DNA of 64,000 bases from Didymella arachidicola. Lineage: Eukaryota > Ascomycota > Dothideomycetes > Pleosporales > Didymellaceae. The stretch covers positions 62,001 to 126,000 of the forward strand of contig CM049993.1 in assembly GCA_016630955.3 (NCBI GenBank), in the 5' to 3' direction. Below are positions 1 to 10,727 of this stretch, in pieces. The translations under genes and the position numbers were made by a program. The notes beneath the pieces are model-generated. The model did no database searches and was not told the origin of the DNA. It saw nothing but the letters and a program-made list of their open reading frames with translations. Position 1 is the stretch's first letter. Every line of letters begins with the position of its first letter.

Positions 1-3000
1 GATGCGGTTCATGTTAAAGAAGACGTATGTGGCATCCTGCAGGAAGGGTCGCATGTCGAGTCGGCTGTTGATTAAGAGGTCCTTCGTACCAATCTCAATG
101 AAGTGGCCAAAGGGCGCAACACAGTACCATGACTGTTGTAAGGCCTCTCCAGTCAAACAATTGAGAACAATGTCCACACCGCGACCACCAGTCATGCGTT
201 TGATGCCGTCGGCAAAGCTCAGGTCCCGGGAATTGAAGATGTGGTCTTCCAACACGCCGTACTTATCCTGAATGATTTTTCTTTTCTCTGGAGAGCTGAC
301 AGTGGCGAATACTTCGAGGCCTAAATGATTGGATAGCTGAATGGCAGCCTGGCCGACACCGCCTGCCGCGGCATGAATCAGAATTGACTGACCGGGCTGA
401 GCTTGGGCAAGCTTGACGATACCATACCAAGCAGTGCCATGAACAAGTGGGAGAGTTGCTGCCTCTTCAAAAGACAAGCCCTCTGGAACCAGCTCACAGT
501 AGTCAGCACGACAGCGATGAATGGTACGGTGAGCACCGTGGCCGTAGACACACACGTGATCACCAACTTTGAATTTGGTGACACCTGGACCTAGGCGGTG
601 GACAACACCAGCGCCATCGAAGCCAAGCTTACTGTCCGGGATTTCGCCCAGGGCGACCATAGCATCACGGGAACTGTAACGGTCAGTTCGGCAAAACGCA
701 GCAATTCACGAAGAAAACTTACTTCACGCTAACAGCCTTCATCTGTACCTCGATCATGCCCTCGTCCAGCACCGTTTCTGGGACAGGATCACGCTCGAAG
801 GCAAGCGAGTCCAACATTCCTACAGTGCGAACACATAGCTTCTGTGGGCCAGAGGCCTCGCCGAGTGGAATATTGACAAGCTGCTCTGGTGCGCCTGGAA
901 GCAACTGGGCAAGGTTGTCATTGAACTGTGGGCTGGACTCGACTCGACTGATCTTCAGGATTCCATCGGTCAAGGCCTCGAACTCGTCATCGAGTACTTG
1001 GGCGCGTAGAACACGGCTCAATAAAGCAGCAGCATGCTTTGGGGCCGTCAGAGAGATGCGAGACAGCTGGAGAGTGCGCAACTGAATACCCGGAATCTCG
1101 TTACGCACGGTGCGTGCGAGACCTTTAATGACGGCGGCGTCGGGTGCGTCTAGCGCAGTGGCCCAGACAATGCTTTTAGCATTCTCCACAAGGAATTTGA
1201 CAGCAGTGAAGTCTTGCTCAGACAGCTGCGAAAGAATAGGTGCATCCAGCTCGGCTAGCACCACGCATGGGCGACCTTGGATAGCTGTGGACTGATCGGA
1301 GGATCCCCAGATGACTGTGCGCACCGCAATGGCGTTGCTTTCGAGAAGAGCACTCAGTTGAGCAGCCACAGCGAGTGTCCCTTCAGAAGCCTCGGGAGAA
1401 ACAAGCAAAACTGCTTCGCTACCTATATCACGTACTGGATGACTGTTGGGAAGACCAGCAATGCAAAGATCAGGAAGTGTGTTGAGCACGGCCCCAGGAA
1501 GATCTAGTGTTGGCGGAGTCACGCCAACGAGACACAGTTTACCATGCTCCTTTAACAGGTGACGGAGAGATGCAGAACTGTTTGCAGGCGCCACGATAAG
1601 GTCATATTCTCCGGCGGGCAACGAGTCAGGGGCTCCGACCTTTAGCGCTATCGTTCCAGCGAGGTCTTGAAGTGAAGCAGCAGCAGCATCGTCTGGAACG
1701 CAGAGCTGGATCTGGGCAGTTTCACGGAGGCGATGGAAGGCTGGATTGAAGGCAAGAAGCGATTCACCTGTGGCAGTGACTTCAAGCACGGACAGAGCAG
1801 GGTTCGAAGTGTGCAGGAGATCAATGAACTGAAAGGTGTTAGCTTAATGAATCTGGGTAAGGGTGTGGACAGAACGGACCAGGCCTAGCTGCAAATCAGC
1901 ACTGGAGAATTCGGACAGGACAGTGCGCAGTTCCTCGAGGGTTAGCATGTCCACGGCCGGCATCCACTTGATGGCACTGGCGATTTGACGTGGTCCAACA
2001 TCGTTGCCCTGCGACTGGCCAGCATTTCCGGAGACATCTGAGCAGGTGAAGCCTTTGATGGACAGGGCATCGAGCACGTCGATGTCTGATACCAGCTCCT
2101 TGAAGCCGTGGCGGCGTGCGCTCGCTAGGCCATTTAGCACCGAGCCTGGCTGCCACACCGCATTGGGGGATACGACGACCTGGTCGATCTTAGTGGGTAC
2201 CATGGCACCCGCCAGCTCGTCGCGCGAGCCCTTGAGGGCAGCAAAGGCCAAGTGGAAGACGGCATCGAGTGTGGTCGGATGGATGATGTGGGGACGTTGG
2301 GAGCGGTAGGGAAGTACCAGTGAAGACACGGCTGTATTCTCAATGTCTCCTACGCACCATCCAGGCTTGGATTGGTCTAGCCTCACCTCTTTGACGCGAG
2401 CGAAGGCTGGCCCATAGCTCAGACCGAGGCTTGTCAGGTGGGCGTACAATTCGTCACGGCTAAGGATCTCATGTGCGGTAGCGTTAAGCTTTGCAAACTC
2501 GAGGCTGGCAAATTGACGCGCTAGCTCCCGTTCCTTGGTCATGCCCGATCCGGCCGGTGCCTCGTATTCAACGACGATGAGGCCGGAACAGTTTTTGCGC
2601 AGGTCTTTGGCGTTATCCGACGACGTGATGGTGAACTCGGACCATGTCGCGGTCGAGTCGAGGGTTGCGTGGAGGTGCGGCCTCAACTCTAGGATAACCT
2701 CGACGTCGTTATCTTCAGGCACGACCAAAGCAGCATCAATGGTGATGTCGCGCAGTCGGAAGGCGTGGACGCGGCGCGTTGGGTCAGCTGTCTGCGCCGC
2801 CGCCTCAATGGCCATGGCCAAGAAGCCAGCAGCTGGATAGAGCACCGCGCCCTGGATCTGGTGGTCGCGCAACCAGGGCTCCTCTGACAAGCGCACGAAT
2901 CCGCGCCAGTGCCTCGAACGCACGTCCATGGCGGGACAAGGCGCTCCCAGCAGCGGCTGGCGCGGATGCGGGCGCAGGCGCGATTCGCGAGCAAGACGCG

Positions 3001-5866
3001 ACTCAGCCCAGTACGTCGTGGAGCGGTTCCACGCATACGGTGGCAGGTCGACCAGGGGTGATGCTGAGCCTGTTCCCGCATCGTTGTTGACGGCCCTGGT
3101 GTTGACGCTCACGCCCTGCACCAGCAGCGCGCCAATACAAGCAAGCGCCGTCTGCACGCCATCCTGGCCGCGTGCAAGGAGCGCGCGATAGTCGACGTTG
3201 GTTACGCCGTAGGCTTTGAGAATCTGCTTGGTGGGACCCTGCAGCGCCGCCGAAGGCCCGAGCTCGACAAGGATGTCGACACTGTTAACCGCTGCACGCT
3301 TGCCGTTGACCAACGGCCGTAACAGATCGTGTAATGCGTCCGAGAACTGCACCGGCGAGACCAAGTTGCGCACCCAGTTGCTCGCCCCCAGTTGACTCGG
3401 CTCAATGTAACCCCCCAGGACAGCCGAATACATTTTGCGCCCCGCCTTGGCCGCCCGAGGTTGGACATCGGCGAGCGCCTCAAAGTACTGCGCCGCCACT
3501 ATCTGCATGTGTGGCGAGTGGTACGCCGTGTCGACCTTGAGTTTTCTCGCAAACACGCCTTGGCTGCTGAGCTTCTCCACCAGCTCGTGTACCGCTTCTG
3601 CGTCGCCCGATGCAGTCACACTGGAGGGCGAGTTGACACAGGCCACCACTACCTCGCCCTTGGAACTCAACTCACCGATCCATTTCCTGGCCTGCTCCGG
3701 TGACGCTCCAATCGCCGCCATGCAGCCTTTGACCTCGGGCGCGACCTCCTTCATCCCCGACGAGAGGATGCCTCGATAATACGCGATTTTCAGCGCGTCC
3801 TCCTTTGTCAAGGATCCAAGGCAGTAGGCCGCGCCAATCTCACCACTCGAGTGGCCCGTAACAGCCTCCGGACTGACGTTCCATGACTCGAGCAAGTCGA
3901 CCAACCCAACCTGGAGCACCGTACACAGTGTCTGACTGTGTGAAGCGAGCTGGATGTTGGACTCATCCGCGCCTTTCGCAAGCTCCTCGATGGCCGACCA
4001 TGGACACCCCAGTTCTTCGCTCAGGTAACGGTCTGAATCTTCCACGCTTCGTCGGAACACGTCAAAGGCCATGAGCTCCACCCCCATGCGTGGCCACTGC
4101 GCTCCCTGTCCGGTGAATATAAAGCCAAGACGCGGCTTCTCCCGCCGTCTGGTTTCGAGAGCGGTGGAACTACTATCCCTCAGCGCATCCGCCAGATCCT
4201 TTGGTGAGGACCCAATGGCATACGTCTGCCATTGCAATTTAGATCGCCGTTCACTCAGAGTATAGGCCAGATCTCGCATGTACTTCTCGTTATTCTTCTC
4301 GGTGTTGGCAAGCCCCGATAGATGATCGGCCAACGACGCTTTCACCCGCTTCAGACCCTCCCTGTCCTGCGCACTGAGCGCAAAAAGCCTTGGCGTGTGG
4401 CTGCTGAAACCGTTGGTCTGGATCGTTCTTTTCGAGCTGTATGTTTTGGTATAGTGATTGGCGGTGAGCCCACGGCTCTCCAGGTAGTGATACGCATCAT
4501 CGAGAATGACATGGGCATTGGTGCCACCATAGCCAAACGCCTGCGCGCTGGCCCTTCGTAAACCGTTGGTGGGCCATGGTGTAAGCTCTGTAGGCACATG
4601 AATATTCCAATCGTTCCACTTAACCTTCGGGTTCGGTTTCTTAAAAGAGATGGTTGGGGGAATCTGTCCCTGCTCCAGAATGTAAATAACCTTAATTATC
4701 GACGATAGGCCGGCACAAGCTTCCAGATGCCCAATATTGGCCTTCACAGAGCCTACCAGGAGCTTGTCTGATGAAGATCGATGTGGGCTGAATATCCGGG
4801 AAAGGCCCAGCGTCTCCTCAGTATCACCAGCCTGCGTCCCCGTCCCGTGGGCCTCGACGTAGCGAGTCTCCGACGGGCTAAGATCGGCGGCGTGATACGC
4901 AGATAGGGCTAATTGTTCCTGTGCATCAGCGCTAGGCAGTGTGAAGGCTTTTGTCCTTCCATCTTGGTTGCATGCCGAGCCTCTGATGACGGCGCGGATC
5001 GGATCTCCGTCTGCAATCGCATCGTCTATTCGTCGTAAAACAAGAACAGCTATGCCGTCACCACGACCATAGCCGTCTCCAGACTCGTCAAATGCTTTGC
5101 ATTTGCCATCTCTGGCTAGAAATGCCTGGTTCGATAGAAATCCAAATATGTCTGGGTTCAGTATAAGGCTTTCTGCTCCCACAAGGGCGAAATCGGACTC
5201 CCCTGACATGAGGCTTTGGCACGCCTGATGCACTGCGACGAGACCAGATGAACACGCAGTGTCCAGTGTGAAGCTTGGTCCCTTGAGGTCGAAGAACCAT
5301 GAGATACGGTTGGACGCGGCCGTAATGCACGTACCGTTGATCGTATACATCGGGCCCGACTCTGGATCTTTGTAGATGGTCTCTCGATAGTCAGTTGTAA
5401 AGTTGCCAACGAAAACGCCGGTACGCGTGCCTGCAATCTTTTCAACAGAGAGCCCGCTGTTCTCGATTGCCTCGTATGCAGTCTCGATGAGCATCCTTTG
5501 TTGCGGATCGATGGCCTCAGCCTCGGCCTTTGGAATACTGAAGAAGTTGGCATCGAATGCGGCAACGTCCTGTTTTAGAAAATGCCCTCCTCGAGTTACG
5601 CTGCTGTTGAGCTTCTTGCCCGGGTAGTGGAAAGCGTCGGGATTCCACCGATCAGGGTTTTCGGAGTATGCGGCTGCTACAGGTTAACCAATGTTCTAGC
5701 ACCTGTTGTCTCATCAACCCTACTCACATCTGCCATCACATATGAACTTCCAGAAGTTCTCCGCTGTGTCACCATCTCCAGGGAATCGACAAGAGAGTCC
5801 TGTCACCGCGATGGACCTCAAGTCCTTTGCCGTCTTGGAGGTAACTCCATTAGCTGGCCCTACCAT
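1..5866 (-). CDS. Highly reducing type I polyketide synthase (3' end outside window)
   Basis: Iterative PKS that builds a reduced polyketide chain from malonyl-CoA. My model is complement(join(<1..673,723..1828,1880..5673,5728..5866)); all phases agree and give 1904 residues to the window edge. Domains in order: KS with DTACSS Cys near residue 187, EAHGTGT and NIGHLE; AT with GHSSGE near 650; DH with an HxxxGxxxxP motif near 985; a methyltransferase-like remnant from 1312 reading VLEVTATGES where VLEIGAGTG is expected; a structural region; then ER from about 1680 with AAAGGVGQAA. KR and ACP must lie to the left of the window. The start at 5866 gives MVGPANGV followed directly by the IAVTGLSCRFPG opening of KS. 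The gene is divergent from the thioesterase at 6710, which fits a shared cluster promoter. The family call is firm; the product is unknown. Because the methyltransferase SAM motif is lost, C-methylation is unlikely. Confidence 0.95.
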
Positions 5867-6709
5867 TTTCAGAGAGATAGAGCTGTTCGAGGGCACAAGA
5901 ATATTCGTTAATGATACCGGTCACTCGTTCTCTGGTATTGAACTTGTTCTGTCTGTTTATAGGATAGTGGCGTGAATACACCAATGCTTCATAACACCAA
6001 TGAGGGTTTTTAACACCCAAACCTCTAACTCCCGTAGGTATCCGTACAGATACCAAAACCACCCGGATCGGCTTTACAGGCACGTACTGCACAACCTTCA
6101 CATCTCGCCGGCCCTCGGGGGGACAGCGGGCTATGGACACGCGTTATCGGCTCAGGTAATTAAAACCACTGCCGCGTCTGTCCAACATAGCCTCGTACAA
6201 TGGATGTGCCGGTATCAGTGTGATGATCTCGTACAGTCGGAACATCCAAAGAGTTGATTTTCGGCGATAATCCGATGTTGACGTGTGCTTGGACATGCTT
6301 GGGTTGTTGGGGAAATGGAACGCCGAAATCGTGTGTTGCCGTCAAACGCAATTTAATCGCCGAAGCTTGGTATCAGCCTCAAGATCGGCAGATACCTCTT
6401 GGAGCTCGATTCCAATAACCTAGTAAATAGCTCTTGCTTTTAGTCATACCTTGTTTCGATCGAATGCCGGATATTCATACAGTCCGCAGCAGTTACCACT
6501 CTGTACACAACCTCAAAACAGTTCGAATCTTTAGTAAGCATCTCTCTCCTATTACCACGTGGTGGCTTCGACCACTCCCGTCGCGTGGATCTGGTCAAGA
6601 TAATGCTTCACATGCATATCATAAGGACTTCGAATAAAAAGTGCACGTGCTGACAGTTTAGAAGCATAAAGCTGGTTGATGAAGTTTGGATTCAAAATTC
6701 AACGAAGAT
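5867..6709. promoter_or_regulatory. Divergent promoter region between PKS and thioesterase
   Basis: This stretch of about 840 bases has no convincing ORF. It separates two head-to-head genes and so must hold the promoters of both. I could not identify a dependable palindromic Zn2Cys6 site by eye. Its role is inferred from gene orientation alone. Confidence 0.6.
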
Positions 6710-7897
6710 ATGGTGCTTACCGGAAACACAGACCAGCGCGGCTGGGATGACGTAGTCGACTTCTTGGCGTGCGAGCTGCATATGTCCAAGGAAGACATTC
6801 ATGACGACGACAAGTTCTCGGAACTAGGTGTTGATCCTATCCTTGCACGTAGCATCACGCAGGGTCTCTCCAAGCTTCTCAACCTCAAAATCTCCGACGA
6901 CGCATTCCAGAGCTGCAGCAGTGTCGACGCTTTGCGGGGATATCTGGCCGAGCAACTTGTGACTAATGCAGAGGTGCTCCAACCTATTCTCTCCGTAACG
7001 AAGAGAAAGGGCACCGCCGCATCCCGGAACCCAGCAACCGGCAGGCGAGTCACCGTGCCCCTGTCCATGGCACTTCAGGGTACCCCTGCTAGCACATCTC
7101 AGATCTTATTTCTCCTACCGGACGGGAGTGGATCTGCAATGGCATACGCAAGTGTTCCACGAGTCGACCCCTCAGTTTGCGTGATTGGCCTCAATAGTCC
7201 CTTCCTCGGCATCGCCGATGACTACCATTCCTCCATCGAAGAGATAGCATCCAAATGGGTGCCAGAAATACGCGCTCGCCAGCCGCATGGCCCCTACATC
7301 CTCGGTGGTTGGTCAGCTGGCGGCTACTATTCATTCGAAGTCGCCAAGCAGCTAATGGCGCAGGGCGAAGCCGTGGCAAAGCTTATTCTGCTTGACTCGC
7401 CTTGTCGTACCGCCTTCGAGGCCCTGCCCATGGAGGTCGTGCGCTACCTGAGTGGCTCTGGTCTTATGGGTGACTGGGGCTCTGATTCAGGGAACACGCC
7501 CGAGTGGGTCACGTCCCATTTTGAAGGGACGCTGCGTACGGTACGATCCTACATGCCGACTCCGTTAACCGTCCCGTCGGGCCTACCCATCCCCCACATT
7601 TTCATCGTCTGGTGCCGCGAAGGCGTCTGGACGACTAATCCGGAAGAGAAAGCTCGTGCCAGTGGCTTAGATTTGAGTGTCAATGTAACAAGATTTCTGC
7701 TTCAAGGCAAGTCTGATTTTGGTACCCACTCCTGGGAAAAGTTGTTTCCACAGTCTGAGATCGACGTCTCGACAATGCCTGGTAATCATTTCACGCTTAT
7801 TAGCCACCCTTTTGTACAGACGCTGGCGCTGTTGTTGAGAGATGCGGTGATGGCGGGGGGACCGGACGAGATGAAACAAGCCTGGCAGCGGTTCTGA
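6710..7897 (+). CDS. Stand-alone ACP-like/thioesterase didomain protein
   Basis: 395-residue protein resembling the C-terminal ACP-TE end of a non-reducing PKS (the conidial-pigment synthase type) but encoded alone. Residues about 10-85 are an ACP-like helical domain. The phosphopantetheine motif LGVDS reads LGVDPILA here, so the Ser is Pro at residue 43 and no prosthetic arm can attach. The alpha/beta-hydrolase TE follows: LFLLPDGSGSA near 135, GGWSAGG with nucleophile Ser near 202, LILLDSP Asp near 229 and GNHFTLI His near 372. The triad therefore looks intact. The first ATG in frame is at 6710; the frame opens slightly upstream only with a TTG. Head-to-head placement with the PKS suggests it releases or edits that product in trans. 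The TE call is firm; the partnership is inferred. Confidence 0.88.
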   Translation: MVLTGNTDQRGWDDVVDFLACELHMSKEDIHDDDKFSELGVDPILARSITQGLSKLLNLKISDDAFQSCSSVDALRGYLAEQLVTNAEVLQPILSVTKRKGTAASRNPATGRRVTVPLSMALQGTPASTSQILFLLPDGSGSAMAYASVPRVDPSVCVIGLNSPFLGIADDYHSSIEEIASKWVPEIRARQPHGPYILGGWSAGGYYSFEVAKQLMAQGEAVAKLILLDSPCRTAFEALPMEVVRYLSGSGLMGDWGSDSGNTPEWVTSHFEGTLRTVRSYMPTPLTVPSGLPIPHIFIVWCREGVWTTNPEEKARASGLDLSVNVTRFLLQGKSDFGTHSWEKLFPQSEIDVSTMPGNHFTLISHPFVQTLALLLRDAVMAGGPDEMKQAWQRF

Positions 7898-8568
7898 AGA
7901 CAGCAATACACTGATTTTGGTGTTCATATCTTTGCAACACACTTAGAAGGATAGGCATTGTTTGGTTCGTTAGTACGATGGACAGAATTAAAATTAAGGA
8001 ATCCAATCTGAGTACAGCTAGTTGGTGATCCAGATAGGAAATCACCGCATTACTTATCCGCGCACACTCATGGTTCAAGGTTGGAGCATGAGTGCATAAG
8101 CGGTATACTGTAGTATCCGGCAAAAGTGGAGCCCCATAGCCCGTGCACAACAGGGGTGTTGTACGGCGGCCTATTACAGCCACAGTGTTTGAAATTAAAC
8201 TGCAACATTAAGATCCTGAAGCGTACGAAGAATCCCGTGTTTTCTGAGGAATCCCCTCCGCGTGCATGGGCGCCGAACTTGATTCCTTAAAAGAAACAGG
8301 ATTCTTTGTAGGCTCCACTTATACCCGCCCCCTACTAGTGTTTGGCAAAAGAATTAGGTCTTTATGGTAGTGTGGTCTAAGATGCAGCAGCAATACGCCC
8401 GAAAATATATTGTAGTAATGCCATACGCCCCACATAGCTTCTTATCGAACATGCAACCTGCTCATATTTCCGGTGGTCTGTAGATGGCATACTGCTAGTG
8501 AAACATCTGTGAAGTTTTTATAAATTACTGGTTCTAAAATAATTGGATATCTTTCTATAGTTAAGATA
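7898..8568. other. Gene-free spacer between thioesterase and transposon
   Basis: I see no coding frame with recognisable motifs here. It is the 3' flank of the thioesterase gene up to the TA target site of the Fot1-like element. Confidence 0.6.
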
Positions 8569-10402
8569 ACGCCAACTACCACCGGATGGCGCACCCCACC
8601 GGAATGGCGCACCTTGCCAAGACCACACCTCTTTTGACCACCACCAACGATGTCGCAACAAATTAATCTTAAATTACTTTCTTGTGAAGATAGAATTAAG
8701 CTTGCTATTAGAGCTATTAATTCTAATGCGAACCTAAGCCAGCGACGCGCTGCTGCTGTCTACAACGTGCCTGAAAGTACTCTTCGAAGGCAACGCGCCA
8801 AACCAGCTTCTTAACGCGTTATCTACCCCAATTGCTCTCGGCTTACAAAGCAAGAAGAGGAGGTGCTTGTTCAACATATAAGAAAGCTTGACGCGCGAGG
8901 ATTTGCTCCTACGCTTACTTATGTGCGAGAGATGGCTGATCAACTGTTGGCTGCTCGCGATGGGGGCAAGGTTGGAGAAAACTGGACCTACAGGTTTATC
9001 CAGCGGAAACCTAAGGTTAGGTCTCAGGTTTCTAGACTAAGAGATTACCGGAGAGTTCTGTGCAGCAATACAGCAATTATTAGTCCCTGGTTCAACCTTA
9101 TACGCAACGTTAAAGCTAAGTACGGCATCCTAGACCAAGATACCTACAACTTTGACAAGACTAGCTTCCAGATAGGCGTTGGAGGGTCAGTTAAGGTAGT
9201 GACTGCGTCTGAGAGACGTCGTGCACCACTCAGCCTTCAGCCTGGCGATCGTGAGTGGATAACTTTGATTGCTTGTATCAACGCGATGGGCTGGTCTGTC
9301 CTACCCTTCTTCATCCTCAACGCAAAGCACCACGACAAGGCCTAGTACGTTAACAACCCAAAAGATTGGAGGATTAGGGTTAGCAAGAATGGCTGGACTA
9401 CTAATGAGCTTGGCCTTGCCTGGCTAAAGCACTTTATCCAGCACACAGAGGCTGCTACTGTAGGTAGCCATCGGCTGCTGATTATCGATGGCCACGAGAG
9501 TCACAAGTCGCTCGAATTCCAGAATCTCTGCGAGGAAAGCAAGATTATTGCCCTCTGTATGCCTCCGCACGCCTCTCACATCCTGCAGCCACTTGACGTT
9601 GGGTGCTTTGCCCCGCTGAAGCAGGCGTACAAGAAGGAGATCAAAAGCTTGGCAGACAGTTACATTACCCACGTGGACAAAAAGGCCTTCTTAGCAACGT
9701 TTTAACTAGTATACAACAAGGCAATCTTAAAGAGCAACATCTTATCAAGCTTTAGAGCAACTGGCTTGGTCCCACTTGACCTAGAGGCGGTGCTGTCAAG
9801 GCTTGAAGTTAAGCCTCGTACGCCAACACCGCCTCTGCCTAGGCCTACCAACTGGCAACCTAAAACACCAACCAACGCGATTGAAATTGATAGCCAAACA
9901 ACTCTTATTATTAAGAGGATAAGAGAACATAGGAGTTCCTCTCCTGACTCAATTATTAAGATGGTCCTACAGGTTAAAAGGGGGTCTGCAAAGAGGGACT
10001 ATTCGCACACGCTACTTGAGGCAAGGATAGCCCAGCTTGAACAGGCAAACAAGGCTGCTTCTGAGCGTAAGAGGCGTAAAAAGAAGCGGATTCAGGAAGG
10101 CGGGACTCTCTCGCAGGCAGAGGCAGAGGAAATACTAAAGGAGAAAGACGCTAAGGCTGAGACTAAGGGAGAAGGTGCGCAGGTAGGTAGCAGTAGTAAA
10201 GTTAAACGGTGCTGTACAACATGCGGCAGGATAGGGCATAATAAGCGCACTTGCCAGCAAGATGTAATAGAGATAGAGGATTAATTTAAGCTATTGTACG
10301 TTTAAATTTCTTGTTGTGGTGCTGAAATATTGAGGTGTAAAGATAAATTTGCTACAGGGTGCGCCATTCCGGTGGGGTGCGCCATCCGGTGGTGGTTGGC
10401 GT
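8569..10402 (+). mobile_element. Fot1/pogo-type DNA transposon A, ends intact, transposase dead
   Basis: 1834-bp element flanked by TA on both sides (8567-8568 and 10403-10404), the usual target duplication for Tc1/mariner-pogo insertions. Terminal inverted repeats of about 45 bp (8569-8613 and 10358-10402) match with a single mismatch. Each contains two near-identical 15-bp blocks reading CCGGA(A)TGGCGCACC, as expected for doubled transposase binding sites. The element carries one degenerate transposase on the same strand. It sits between the PKS/thioesterase pair and the AflR-like regulator. Confidence 0.93.
8650..10287 (+). pseudogene. Fot1-like transposase pseudogene (DDE, CENP-B-type HTH, zinc knuckle)
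   Basis: A single frame runs from ATG 8650 to TAA about 10285, interrupted only by three stops: TAA 8812-8814, TAG 9343-9345 and TAA 9703-9705. The N-terminus carries the psq/CENP-B-like helix-turn-helix (SQRRAAAVYNVPESTL), then a Tc5-type HTH. The catalytic core follows (YNFDKTSFQIG, with Lys where element B has YNFDETGF, so the first acidic residue may be lost; IIDGHESHKS; MPPHASHILQPLDVGCF). At the C-terminus is a CCHC knuckle (CTTCGRIGHNKRTC). No frameshifts are seen, so decay looks recent and point-like. It encodes no functional enzyme as it stands. Confidence 0.9.
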
Positions 10403-10727
10403 TAACAGAAATTCTGTTATGCTTAATCTATGGGAAAGTTCTAAGATGCGAGATACACGCCCACATTCCGAAGTACGATTCACTGCTGAAACACCGCACA
10501 CCTCTTTCGAGACGGACCGATTTCTGGGGTGTTAGGAGCCCTCGGTCCGAAGCGACAGAGTACCACGTATCCATTGATTCCAACAAGATCAGAGCAGGTT
10601 GAAATAAGATATGAATGGTTCCGTATGGTTCCGTGTGCGCTCTACTTCAGCAAATATATCCATTGCAACGAACGTCCATATCAACCTGAAATCGATAGTT
10701 TAAACCATCTCATTAGTCTCATGGACA
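10403..10727. promoter_or_regulatory. Upstream region of the AflR-like regulator
   Basis: Non-coding flank between transposon A and the regulator. At 10721 a six-codon ORF (ATG GAC AAT GCC CAA CTC, then stop) overlaps the regulator's ATG at 10728 in another frame, so leaky scanning could limit translation. The transposon inserted about 325 bp upstream of the start codon and may have cut or replaced distal promoter sequence. These regulatory effects are inferred. Confidence 0.45.

Noticed and set aside
1..719. Plus-strand ORFs over the first 700 bases
   Set aside because: They are antisense to the ER domain, which reads clearly on the minus strand once the 674-722 intron is removed.
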